From assembly GCA_022497145.1 (NCBI GenBank), contig MU386106.1:1-12827 (forward strand): a DNA stretch of 12,827 nucleotides, in the 5' to 3' direction. Within the stretch, counting starts at the first letter, position 1, and the number at the start of each line of letters is the position of its first letter. Origin of the DNA: Rostrohypoxylon terebratum. Its lineage: Eukaryota > Ascomycota > Sordariomycetes > Xylariales > Hypoxylaceae. The translations under genes were made by a program, and so were the position numbers. Of the stretch, positions 1 to 7,611 are shown in pieces. The notes under the pieces were generated by a model. The model saw nothing but the letters and a program-made list of their open reading frames with translations. It had not been told where the DNA came from and did no database searches.

Positions 1-91
1 ATTACACTTGACCTCTACAATTACTGTTACCTTAAAATCAAGACCCCCTTATGAAGCTATACTTACTAAGCCTAAGTATAGGTTCGTCACA
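1..91 (+). repeat. Left arm of 91-bp perfect inverted repeat
   Basis: Begins ATTACACTTGACC and ends GGTTCGTCACA; it matches the reverse complement of 1071-1161 without mismatch. On the minus strand it encodes the last residues and the TAA stop (51-49) of the Clr5-domain protein. It may extend left of the window. Confidence 0.95.
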
Positions 92-1111
92 GATATTTGG
101 GCTTTGTCGATATTTCCTACAGTAGAACGAATGAGGTGTCCGCCGAATGACTTGAAATTTATCAACGATAGTGTCCAGGTTCTAGGTCCCCTGCCCCAGT
201 ATTTCGCTGTCATGAAAGAGTAGATCCAGAAATCATGAAGCCATGTTGCTGTAGACCTAGTAGAATGTGCGTTATTAGTCTTGTGTTATCACGTTAATAT
301 AATTAGGTATAATTAGTAGACTAACTTTTTTTCGTCCCCACTCAATTGGGTCAGTAGATCTCTCTCTCTGCCATTCAACAGTAGTCTAGCCCTATCCACA
401 CGAAGCTTTTTCTGTATCAACTGCATAGTCGGTGACAAGTTATTGTGGGGACTAGAAAGCGTTGTGCCTCCCTGCGGACTTGCTACATCTATGTATATTG
501 GTGTAGCAGGGCCAACGGAAGATGGAGAAAGGCTACAGTTCCAACCAGGTCTGTGAAGAAAAGCATTGTACGGCAGATCGTACTTAAGAAACCTTGACAA
601 TAGAAATAAGCCAATGATCTGGAAAGAAAAGGTTATGATTTCAGACCTACATCCCAGGAATCATAGTCAATTGCTCTTGTTGCCGGATAGATTGGTTAAT
701 GTACCGCTTGAGTTGCTTCCTGTCCGTCTGTTTCCTATAGTCTCCTTGGGTGATCACTGCATTAGATGTACTCGTTCCCTCTCGATGGAGGCGTTTCCCA
801 AGAGTGCTAATAAGGGTCTCTTTCTCTTCGGCCACGGTTCTCTTCTTGATACCCCACTTCTTGAAGTGATATCGGTACTGATGAACTCTGGTCAACGAAG
901 AGAGAGGCATTAGTACAAGAATACAACAACGAAAATAGAGACAAAATACTGACTGAGCATCAAAACTATACTCATTCTTCATTCTAAGGGCGAGCCTTGC
1001 TAGTCTGTTATTTTCTTCCATGTAAATTTGGACAATGGCTGACTTGAGACATTCCCATCTTTGATCATATTGTGACGAACCTATACTTAGGCTTAGTAAG
1101 TATAGCTTCAT
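49..1111 (-). CDS. Clr5-domain protein, four exons, 289 aa
   Basis: Exons (minus strand) are 1111-954, 887-651, 592-326 and 256-49. Introns of 66, 58 and 69 nt start GTCAGT, GTAGGT and GTTAGT and end CAG, AAG and TAG; intron 1 has an ACTAAT branch-like site. The exons total 870 nt, giving 289 residues with no internal stop. Residues about 17-69 match the fungal Clr5 domain (Pfam PF14420): a W (W19), a helix ending VQIYMEENN, a run LALRMKNEYSF, and a closing YRYHFKKWGIKK. Splicing out intron 1 restores the domain across the junction (FDAQ/VHQYR). Later parts, including DRARLLLNGRERDLL and TATWLHDFWIYSF, resemble the poorly characterised C-terminal region of fungal Clr5-domain proteins, from memory of the family. 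Clr5 of S. pombe acts in silencing; the role of this protein is unknown. The first 13 and last 13 residues are encoded by the inverted-repeat arms. Start and splice sites are inferred without transcript data. Confidence 0.72.
888..953 (-). other. Intron 1 of the Clr5-domain gene
   Basis: A 66-nt GT-AG intron with donor GTCAGT, a branch-like ACTAAT and acceptor ACCAG. It is a multiple of three and has no in-frame stop, so retention would insert 22 residues into the Clr5 domain. Removal joins two halves of the domain in frame, which is the main evidence for the intron. Confidence 0.7.
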
Positions 1112-1161
1112 AAGGGGGTCTTGATTTTAAGGTAACAGTAATTGTAGAGGTCAAGTGTAAT
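1071..1161 (-). repeat. Right arm of 91-bp perfect inverted repeat
   Basis: Reverse complement of 1-91. On the minus strand it supplies 50 nt of leader and the ATG (1111-1109) plus about the first 13 codons of the Clr5-domain gene. The flank beyond 1161 (CAATCAAG...) shows no further match inside the window. Confidence 0.95.
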
Positions 1162-1322
1162 CAATCAAGTATGTTCGTCAGAGAGGCTTGGAGTCCTCTC
1201 CCTACTCGTAGTGAATAGACTTAGATTGATAACTAAAGAACTAAGTGAGTGACTAGATACATGGAAAATGTCGTGACTATATAGAAAATATCTCTCCTGT
1301 CCTTGAGCGTTGAAGCCATCGT

Positions 1323-1395
1323 GATGTGGTGGATGTGTATTAATGTGTTGGATGTGTTGGATGTGTTCAATGTGATGGATGTGATGGATGTGTTC
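1323..1395. repeat. 9-bp minisatellite, about eight units
   Basis: Tandem units of GATGTGTTG with variants (AATGTGTTG, GATGTGATG, GATGTGTTC, GATGTGGTG). Six perfectly phased units cover 1342-1395 and two more, offset by one base, cover 1323-1340. On the minus strand one frame reads as a His-Ile-rich repeat (HHI, EHI, QHI), but nothing else supports coding. It lies about 160 bp outside the right inverted-repeat arm. Confidence 0.85.
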
Positions 1396-1776
1396 CATAT
1401 CCTACACATCCATTTCTCCGTAGTTTAACCATGATTGGTTGATGACATTCCTATTTGTGGGTTTTCTGATTTTAGATGTTTTGGGATTTGTAACACATAT
1501 GGTATGTCCAAGAACCTTTCGATAGGATTGTGAACGGGAGGTGGATTTGAGGAATTCATTATGTATCATTACAAGATGATATCGGCTAGCTCTCTTACAA
1601 AAAATGGTGAATCGGAAATGTGAGAGAAAATTGTTGAAGAAAGATATGAACCCCGCAGAAGATGACATTGCCTTATTTATAATGCGCCTATGACGAAATG
1701 ATGCGGACCAAGTATGTATCTGCGTACTCAGGCAACCTTACCGATGCAGAACAAAATGAGGCGCTGACAAAAGGAT

Positions 1777-1858
1777 ACTAGCCAATCATAACTCGCAACA
1801 AAAAGATAATTACCAATAAGAGGCCATATTTTTCTAACAAATGGGCACTAGCCAATCA
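1777..1858 (+). repeat. Pair of 12-bp direct repeats, each with a CCAAT box
   Basis: ACTAGCCAATCA occurs at 1777-1788 and again at 1847-1858, exactly 70 bp apart. A third CCAAT in the same orientation lies between them (near 1812). CCAAT is the binding core of the fungal HAP/CBC complex. The dependent gene is unclear: the nearest supported start is 720 bp away (2579), so this may be chance or repeat debris. Confidence 0.4.
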
Positions 1859-2500
1859 AACAACTCTACAGAGCTATTACACAGCTTTAGTCTCATGTCG
1901 AATTGACTTACGACGCTGGTCGCCAGGATGGATCATACAACCCCGGCAAGCCAGACAGGTCGGACAAGGAGGCCAAAATAACAAAACGACACTGACCACT
2001 GAGAGGTCATCTACCAAGCCGTTTAATTATACGTACCTATATATAGTTCTCGAATCTACTCCAGCGAATCATAGCTCTACACAAAAGAAGAGAGTCCAAT
2101 GGTATGGAGAAAAAGTATATGTATGTAGGAACTTGAGTATATTGTAATAACTGTATCGGTTCTACTGAGCTGGTATCAAGGCAAAATGGACTTCATTTCT
2201 CGGTAAGTGTCAAACATGCGAAGTTACCGAAGGCTCATTATTGTAGTCTGTTGAGATGGGCTGGAATAGGTAGTTTCTCATAGATAAATACCCAACTCAT
2301 ATTCTTCCCAAAATCCATCCTCTTTTCTCCTCAAGTCTTCAGTTCATACCATTGATAGATTCTAGTCCTTCACTCCCAGGATCAATTCATATTAGTTTCG
2401 AAAGTTTCTGCAAGATACGATATGATATTTATTCGAATACGCCTCACTTCTAGCTTCAAGGGATACTGAGTGTTGGCGATCCTTTCGGCATACAATTGCA

Positions 2501-2507
2501 TATAATA
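2501..2507 (+). promoter_or_regulatory. Candidate TATA box for the small gene at 2579
   Basis: TATAATA, 72 bp upstream of the ATG at 2579, with no intervening ATG. Position and sequence are reasonable for a fungal core promoter, but such a short motif in AT-rich DNA is weak evidence. Confidence 0.3.
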
Positions 2508-2578
2508 CGTATCCCCAACAGTACCACAACCTATCATCTCAAGCCCACGCTACCATACGATACCTCTATCAATATAGC

Positions 2579-2872
2579 ATGCCTCCCCATTCTTACTCTA
2601 CTACCCAAGAGGCTAACTCGTGAGTCTTGTTTCGTGATTTTATAAACACAAAAATGAAGGACATTATTAACATGTTGATGGGGTATAGTAGCCGAAAACG
2701 CGACGAAGCGGCGGAAGACAACGATAGTACGAAAACCCGTCGTGGCTCTCCCACACCCCCACCGTCTGATGATTTCGACCAAGGCCACAGCTCGGTGAAA
2801 GACCGCAAAGACAAAACTGACATCGACAATGATCTGCTTGGGTTTGGTGCTCAGTTCAATGACAAGAAGTAA
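2579..2872 (+). CDS. Small two-exon gene, 74-aa charged disordered protein
   Basis: Exon 1 is 2579-2619, the intron 2620-2688 (69 nt, GTGAGT donor, TTAAC branch-like site, TATAG acceptor) and exon 2 2689-2872. The join is in frame (AAC TC/T AGC) and gives 74 residues beginning MPPHSYSTTQEANSS and ending in FNDKK. The protein is highly hydrophilic: a KR-rich start to exon 2 (SRKRDEAAEDND), an SPTPPPSDD proline/serine patch, mixed charges, and one short hydrophobic stretch (DLLGFGAQF) near the end. No signal peptide, membrane segment or known domain is visible, and I do not recognise the family. A start inside the intron (ATG at 2654) would give an unspliced 72-residue protein with the same C-terminus but a different N-terminus; the strong splice signals and cleaner upstream ATG favour the spliced model. 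It could also be a fragment of a larger gene. Confidence 0.5.
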
Positions 2873-4425
2873 CTGGGCAATATACACATAGATAACCACA
2901 GGAAGCTATGGTCCTATGATGGTCATCAACCTCGGCTTATACTGTTACGCGCCTCCCCCTTCCCCCTTGCCCAGCCCAGCTTTCCTTCTATTTAGCTTTC
3001 ATTCATTCATTGATAAACTTGGATTCTCTGATGTCCTGTTGTTCTTTGGTATGTCTCTCGTGGTTGGATTATCCCCTTGACAGACATCTCTAGTCACGGA
3101 TAAGATTAGGCATGGTTTCAAAGGGCTTTTATGGATTTGAATTTTAGCTGTAACGTCACCAACCTAGCTTGATACATTCATTTTATCCTTTTTTGTTAGT
3201 AATTTACCACTCTTGAATATGCAGCCGTGTGTTATCTCAACATGCAAGTAGTTGCAAGTCAGAAGAAAAATTTCGTCGGGGTTTCTCTCCAGGCTCACGG
3301 TAGTACATTGTGCCGCTAAAACTACGATACCTAAGCTCTCCAAAAATTGTTCTAACCTAGAGCCCACCCAGGTAAGTAGTACCACGATGCAAACCTAGGA
3401 GCAAGAAAAAGACTCCGTGATTGCGCGAGGAGCTCCAAGCTATCTCACACCAAAGGGCGCGGCATATACAGGAAACCCTCTATTATCTACCAAGCTCAGC
3501 CTTACGGGATGATTTCATGCTAAGGGACTCCCTATGATGGGAGATCATGGGGTCTTCGTGGAAGGCTTGGCAGGCTTAAAGTTGTATATAACCAACAAGA
3601 ATGGAGAGGTATCAACGGTAGATTGAGTTTTTGGCGCTTCTAGCCGGTAACAACTGTCAAGTTCTCACTTCCATTCCCATAGATTAGGATTATGAAAATA
3701 GCTACTGATTGCGGTGCACATCGTTTCCCATGTCCCTCCCTTAATCCTTGAAAATATTAAGCTACGCTATGTCAAGGCTTAAGATAATGGAGCCCCAAGG
3801 CTTGTGCGAGGTCGGCCTTATGCGCCAGCTTACAGCCATGTATATGTCTATAGCGAGTTGTTTTTCATATGGTGAGTAGTGAGAGAACGACAATATATTA
3901 TAGCCACCCTTCTACTTCTTACTATCAAGATGCTTCCGAGTAGCTACCACTTATCGCCTTGATGCTGTAAACCCCCTGACACGCTATTTTATCAAGGGTC
4001 AAGAACGACCCGAGATCTGCGAGGGCCCCATTCCATATGTTGAACCAATAGGTGTCGCTGAGGTGGCCATTGGGCTAGAACTTGTCCACCTTATTTCAAC
4101 GTCAGTGCATGCAACTATTCCCAATACAACTAGTTTGGTGGGGACACCGGCAAGGGCTTTCACTACTACGGCTGAGTAAAGAACCGCACGCTAGAATTCG
4201 AAATTCAATCAATACTACCAAACGATGTAACATCTGAAAATATTACGAATATCTTGAATAAGTTGGTTCTGATTCAAACTAGTAGCTATCCAGACTATAT
4301 GGATGTAATGAGCGTGTCAATAAACCGTTGTTAGGAAAGGTAGGTAGGTAACTTTTTCTACGGATCCTTGGAATCCTGTGGATCTGCATCAATCCCTAGT
4401 AGACAGAGAATGAGGAAGTCTCGAA
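2873..4425. other. 1.55-kb spacer, no supported gene
   Basis: Contains a C/T-rich patch (about 2951-2975), a short TTCA microsatellite (2998-3009) and scattered TATA-like sites (e.g. near 3586). An open minus-strand frame of 73 codons at 3164-3385 has no recognisable motif. I see no tRNA, inverted-repeat element or gene remnant. The right end is presumably the 3' flank of the decarboxylase gene. Confidence 0.5.
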
Positions 4426-5685
4426 CTAGGACGTAGGGTCATCAACGAAAGTGGCAACCCTGGTCCTCACGTTGCATTTTTGCCCAAACTGAGCAGAATA
4501 CTCGACGCCGTTCTCAAAGACCAAAACGACGTCTGACCCTCCGAATTGGAAATACGATATTTCCTGCCCTTTCTCGACCGTCTGGCCTTTCTCCACTGAC
4601 AAAACAACCGACGAGACATGAGCCATGCCGATTGGCAATACAGCAACCTTTCCATAAGCCTCGGTCTGAATCACGATCAGCCCACGAGTCTGGCACCACT
4701 GGTAGCCGGGATCATCTGGTGCAGCAAGGTCTCTTGCGGTTTTCCCACCATTAGCGAGGAGGAACTTTAGCTTTTTCCCACCGCTAGCAATGAGGTCTCT
4801 CAGGCGTTTTTCAACCACCAGTGGCTTCTTAACCACAAGACCACGATCAGCAGCCAAACCAGTCTTCTCGGGGTCCTTGGTGACCTGAAGATAAACCAAC
4901 TCTTGGATCACCTTGGCCTCTATAACTGTTCCGCTGACTGGTGCATGCTGCCGGTGATAATCAGTGGGACCGAGGAAAGCATGCATGAAAGATCCGTTGT
5001 CGAAGTCCCCCGGCGCCCGCCGTAGCAGTTTTTCAATCGTCCAGTCGAACCCCTTGATAGTGACCTTCCCGTTTATGACCGGAAAGGTCTCGCCAAACTT
5101 AGAGTCGGCAATGCTGACAATCACATCGTCTGCCGCATCTTCGTCGGTCAGAGGCCGTGCAACATCGATGTCCTTCCACTTCCGGGCAAAGAACTGGTTG
5201 AAAGACGCCCAGCCTCCTGGAGGCGGATCCTGCCATAGGCTTGACTCATGGTTGTAAAGGGGATTTTCATAGAAAGTCTTGATTCCACATGCGGACTCCC
5301 TGGTATCCAAGAAGTGCCCGATTTCCCGAGCATAGATCACCTGCCAATATGAAAGCCAGGTGGGATCAGCTCCGGAATTCTCGGGGATGATTTGGGTCTG
5401 GTATTTATCGACATCAGGTTGATTGAAGATCCAATAGAAGACCAGGAGCTTTCGAAGGAGGCCGTCTCCTTCCGTGTCCACTCTCGGAATCCATTGTAAG
5501 AGGTCATCGCAGTATCTATAATAGTCCCCCAAGGTGTTGATTCCTTCTAGAAACATTTCATGGTCTCCGCCGTTTTTGGGGTCCTTGGCAGTTTGGATGG
5601 CTTTATGGAAGTCGTCAAGCCTAACCGGGTCGCGACCGACAAAGTTCATCAGGTCTTGAACGAGCTCGTGGTAAGGGGGAGACAT
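4426..5685 (-). CDS. PsiD-like phosphatidylserine-decarboxylase-family enzyme
   Basis: Single exon, 419 residues, ATG at 5685-5683 and TAG at 4428-4426. The N-terminal half (about 10-165) matches the PSDC domain (Pfam PF12588) that precedes the catalytic domain in fungal PsiD-like proteins. The catalytic PS-decarboxylase domain spans about 185-410. Visible active-site elements are Asp194 in SIADSK, His244 and His247 in DYHRQHAPVSG, the conserved PIGMAHVSSV at 351-360, and the self-cleavage motif FGGSD with Gly383-Ser384. Members of this family cut themselves before that serine, turning it into the pyruvoyl cofactor. There is no mitochondrial presequence, membrane segment or C2 domain, unlike Psd1/Psd2, so it is probably soluble. 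PsiD of Psilocybe, with the same architecture, decarboxylates L-tryptophan; the substrate here is not readable from sequence. It stands alone with no methyltransferase, kinase or P450 nearby. The family is secure; amino-acid rather than phospholipid substrate is inference. Confidence 0.9.
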   Translation of the reverse strand: MSPPYHELVQDLMNFVGRDPVRLDDFHKAIQTAKDPKNGGDHEMFLEGINTLGDYYRYCDDLLQWIPRVDTEGDGLLRKLLVFYWIFNQPDVDKYQTQIIPENSGADPTWLSYWQVIYAREIGHFLDTRESACGIKTFYENPLYNHESSLWQDPPPGGWASFNQFFARKWKDIDVARPLTDEDAADDVIVSIADSKFGETFPVINGKVTIKGFDWTIEKLLRRAPGDFDNGSFMHAFLGPTDYHRQHAPVSGTVIEAKVIQELVYLQVTKDPEKTGLAADRGLVVKKPLVVEKRLRDLIASGGKKLKFLLANGGKTARDLAAPDDPGYQWCQTRGLIVIQTEAYGKVAVLPIGMAHVSSVVLSVEKGQTVEKGQEISYFQFGGSDVVLVFENGVEYSAQFGQKCNVRTRVATFVDDPTS

Positions 5686-5831
5686 GATGAAGGTGAAAGG
5701 TGAGGTGATTGGAAGGTTATGATGGAATGCAATGTAGTAGTGATAATATATTCGAGATGGATATACTTTGAATCTTGCTCCTCGATGCTGGGTGGGACTT
5801 AAGAATCTATCTTCAGACTGGAACTTCGAAA

Positions 5832-5841
5832 ATATTTATAC
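5832..5841 (-). promoter_or_regulatory. TATA box of the decarboxylase gene
   Basis: The minus strand reads GTATAAATAT about 150 bp upstream of the ATG at 5685. Sequence, orientation and distance all fit a fungal core promoter. No competing ATG lies between it and the start in the region I read. Confidence 0.5.
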
Positions 5842-5859
5842 TTTTCCAAAGGCGTTTCC

Positions 5860-5878
5860 GGTATAATACCTAGCTAGG
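5860..5878. promoter_or_regulatory. Overlapping palindromes upstream of the decarboxylase TATA box
   Basis: GGTATAATACC (5860-5870, perfect around a central base) shares its last two bases with CCTAGCTAGG (5869-5878, perfect). The pair lies 19-37 bp upstream of the TATA box in the direction of transcription. Fungal zinc-cluster regulators bind inverted CGG/CCG-like half sites, and other dimeric regulators bind palindromes like these; no specific factor can be named. Confidence 0.35.
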
Positions 5879-7611
5879 CAACAATCCCAAAGCCTTGGTC
5901 ACCTTCCCGTCCTAACTTCCGGAAACCTAGGAACGAAATCATTGAGACATTTAGACATGATTGATCTGTGAAACTGAGAATGCGTGCCTAGATGCTGGAC
6001 GTCATCATCCGCTGGAAGAACGGCGGCTAAGTAATTTACTAAGGATCGATCGTGTAATAGAACCTAGAACGAACGGACCAGTAGGCAAGCAACCCGGAGT
6101 TCGGGAGTCCTGTCTTGCAGCATGATATCGGATAATCGAAGCTGAAAGAGTAATCCTGGTACGGTAGACTGCATGAACATTTTCGTATCGGGAGTAACAC
6201 AACAACGGCAACGAACTTCAGCCAAGACGTATCTAATAACATTGTGAATGCAGTCTATACAATCATACTAGCCGTAGCTACTATAGCACCAGACCGGTCT
6301 GTTTCGATCCGCCATGTTCAAGATTTTAAGGTACTCCGGGTGGCTGGTGATCCACCTCTTACGGCTACCTACACTGGAGCATCCCTCGAGCTCGTGGCTT
6401 GCTGAAACTGACAGAAAGGGACATATGCTAACACATAATGGACGTGTAAGGAAGAAGACAATTTCATATAGTGCCTCATATGTATGAGCCCGTCTTGATG
6501 AGTTCCCATTCTAGTAACTTTCTTGAGTATCCACAACGCCATCAAACTTGGCGAGGATTCTACCATCATTTCCTTACCGCAACTTCACCCACGACACCAG
6601 ACCCGCATGGGGATGCGAAGTAATCGACGATTAGAGACTGAGTAGCCTTACACTTGCTTAGTTGCTACGACATAGGCCTAAGGGCATTGGAAACGGTTTT
6701 ATTGTTGCTCAAGGAACGCGGTATGTACACGACGATATCCCTTCGTCTGTCTAGGGATGTCTTTCTTTCGCCACGCGGCGCCCCCGGTATTTTACGCGCC
6801 ACTTTCGCGCGCACGCGATTACAGATTCCTTAGAATAGGTAGCACGCCACCCGGACGTGGATATTTTCAGCATGAATATCATCTAGGCATGTCTGCCGAA
6901 GAAACCCCTCGTGGGCCGATCCCAAGTCTGTGGCTGACTTAGGGGATTTCACGGAAGATTTGACACTAGTTGAGTATTAGGGGCAATGTTCGAGATATTA
7001 CGGGACTGATGACGTGAACCTGTATAGGCAAGCCGGTCTTTATTCTTGCCTCCGGTTGCCTCGATATGTCTGCCTGCCGTAGGAAAAGTAAAGATTTATT
7101 CTCGCTTGAGCATACCTACCTGAAAATTAATTGATTTTCAATCTACAAAGTCAATATACAATCAATTGCCGGATTGACACTTATCCAATATAATTCAATT
7201 GCATCTCTGGCATGTTATGACTAATTGTTCTGCAGCTAGCTAGGTCTCCATGTGCCTTCCCGGGCGACGTCGGCGGCCTACATCCTCTCATATCTATGAT
7301 CTGATGCAATAAAAGAAGCACTATGAGCCTAGCGGCTAGCCCATCGAAGATCCAAGTTATCGGACCGAAAGAAAACGTCAAATAGAAATAGCGTCATTGT
7401 CAAGTCTGCGCTATGTCTAAGCCATCAAAAGCAATACCTCAAATATTCACCAAGTTCAGTGTAACTATGTTCCATTCAGCGTCTGATTCAGTAAACTAGC
7501 TGATCTCTATATAGCATACGTGTAGCAACTGGAGAGCTAGTGTCGGCAAGCCTCCGCACTACGATCGCCACGGCGTTCTGATCGTCGCACATTTGTCCCG
7601 ATCATCACCTC
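5879..7611. other. 1.7-kb spacer, no supported gene
   Basis: Short open frames occur (e.g. 6005-6211 and 6369-6569 minus, 6757-6942 plus) but none has a recognisable domain, a good intron context or continuity with a neighbour. Notable items are a perfect 10-bp palindrome AGACCGGTCT at 6291-6300, a CpG-rich patch around 6770-6825 (containing TTTCGCGCG), and a near-palindrome TGAAAATTAATTGATTTTCA around 7121-7140. The right end is the 3' flank of the Sld2 gene. Confidence 0.5.

Larger units (their letters stand above)
1..1161. mobile_element. Inverted-repeat-bounded unit carrying a Clr5-domain gene
   Basis: Bases 1-91 and 1071-1161 are perfect reverse complements (91 of 91 by eye), with 979 bp between them. 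Homology stops abruptly on the inner side; a one-base indel breaks it at 92/1070. The outer end cannot be judged because the left arm begins at the first base of the window, so the repeat could be longer and a target-site duplication cannot be read. A TA dinucleotide occurs near both ends (3-4 and 1158-1159), compatible with TA-targeting DNA transposons but not proof. The only gene inside is a Clr5-domain gene on the minus strand; no DDE transposase is visible. It may be a small TIR element that captured or evolved with a host-type gene, a non-autonomous element, or an inverted duplication of a short segment. The inverted repeat is certain; mobility is inference. Confidence 0.6.
1396..2578. 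other. Spacer without a supported gene; CCAAT boxes and a TATA-like site
   Basis: AT-rich. An open minus-strand frame at 1402-1668 (88 codons) has no recognisable domain, and a TATAAATA-like site lies only a few bases upstream of its ATG, too close for that start to be used; I do not call it a gene. Three same-orientation CCAAT boxes occur in 1782-1855, two of them inside a 12-bp direct repeat. CT-rich tracts (around 2325-2345) and a TATA-like TATAATA (2501-2507) fit a promoter for the gene starting at 2579. Confidence 0.5.

Noticed and set aside
566..913. Plus-strand open frame of 115 codons across the Clr5 locus
   Set aside because: It is antisense to exons 2 and 3 of the Clr5 gene, which has a recognised domain and good splice sites; the plus frame has neither.
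1165..1398. Minus-strand frame encoding a His-Ile-rich repeat
   Set aside because: Its composition is explained by the 9-bp minisatellite; no domain, splice partner or promoter supports coding.
1402..1668. 88-codon minus-strand open frame
   Set aside because: No recognisable motif, and a TATA-like site sits only a few bases above the ATG, leaving no room for a leader.
2534..2899. Minus-strand open frame of 121 codons over the small gene
   Set aside because: Antisense to the spliced plus-strand model and low complexity; the hydrophobic residues come from complementing a polar coding exon.
2867..2905. Possible second intron extending the small gene past its TAA (GTAACT ... CACAG)
   Set aside because: The intron would be only about 33 nt, shorter than usual fungal introns, and no convincing exon follows.
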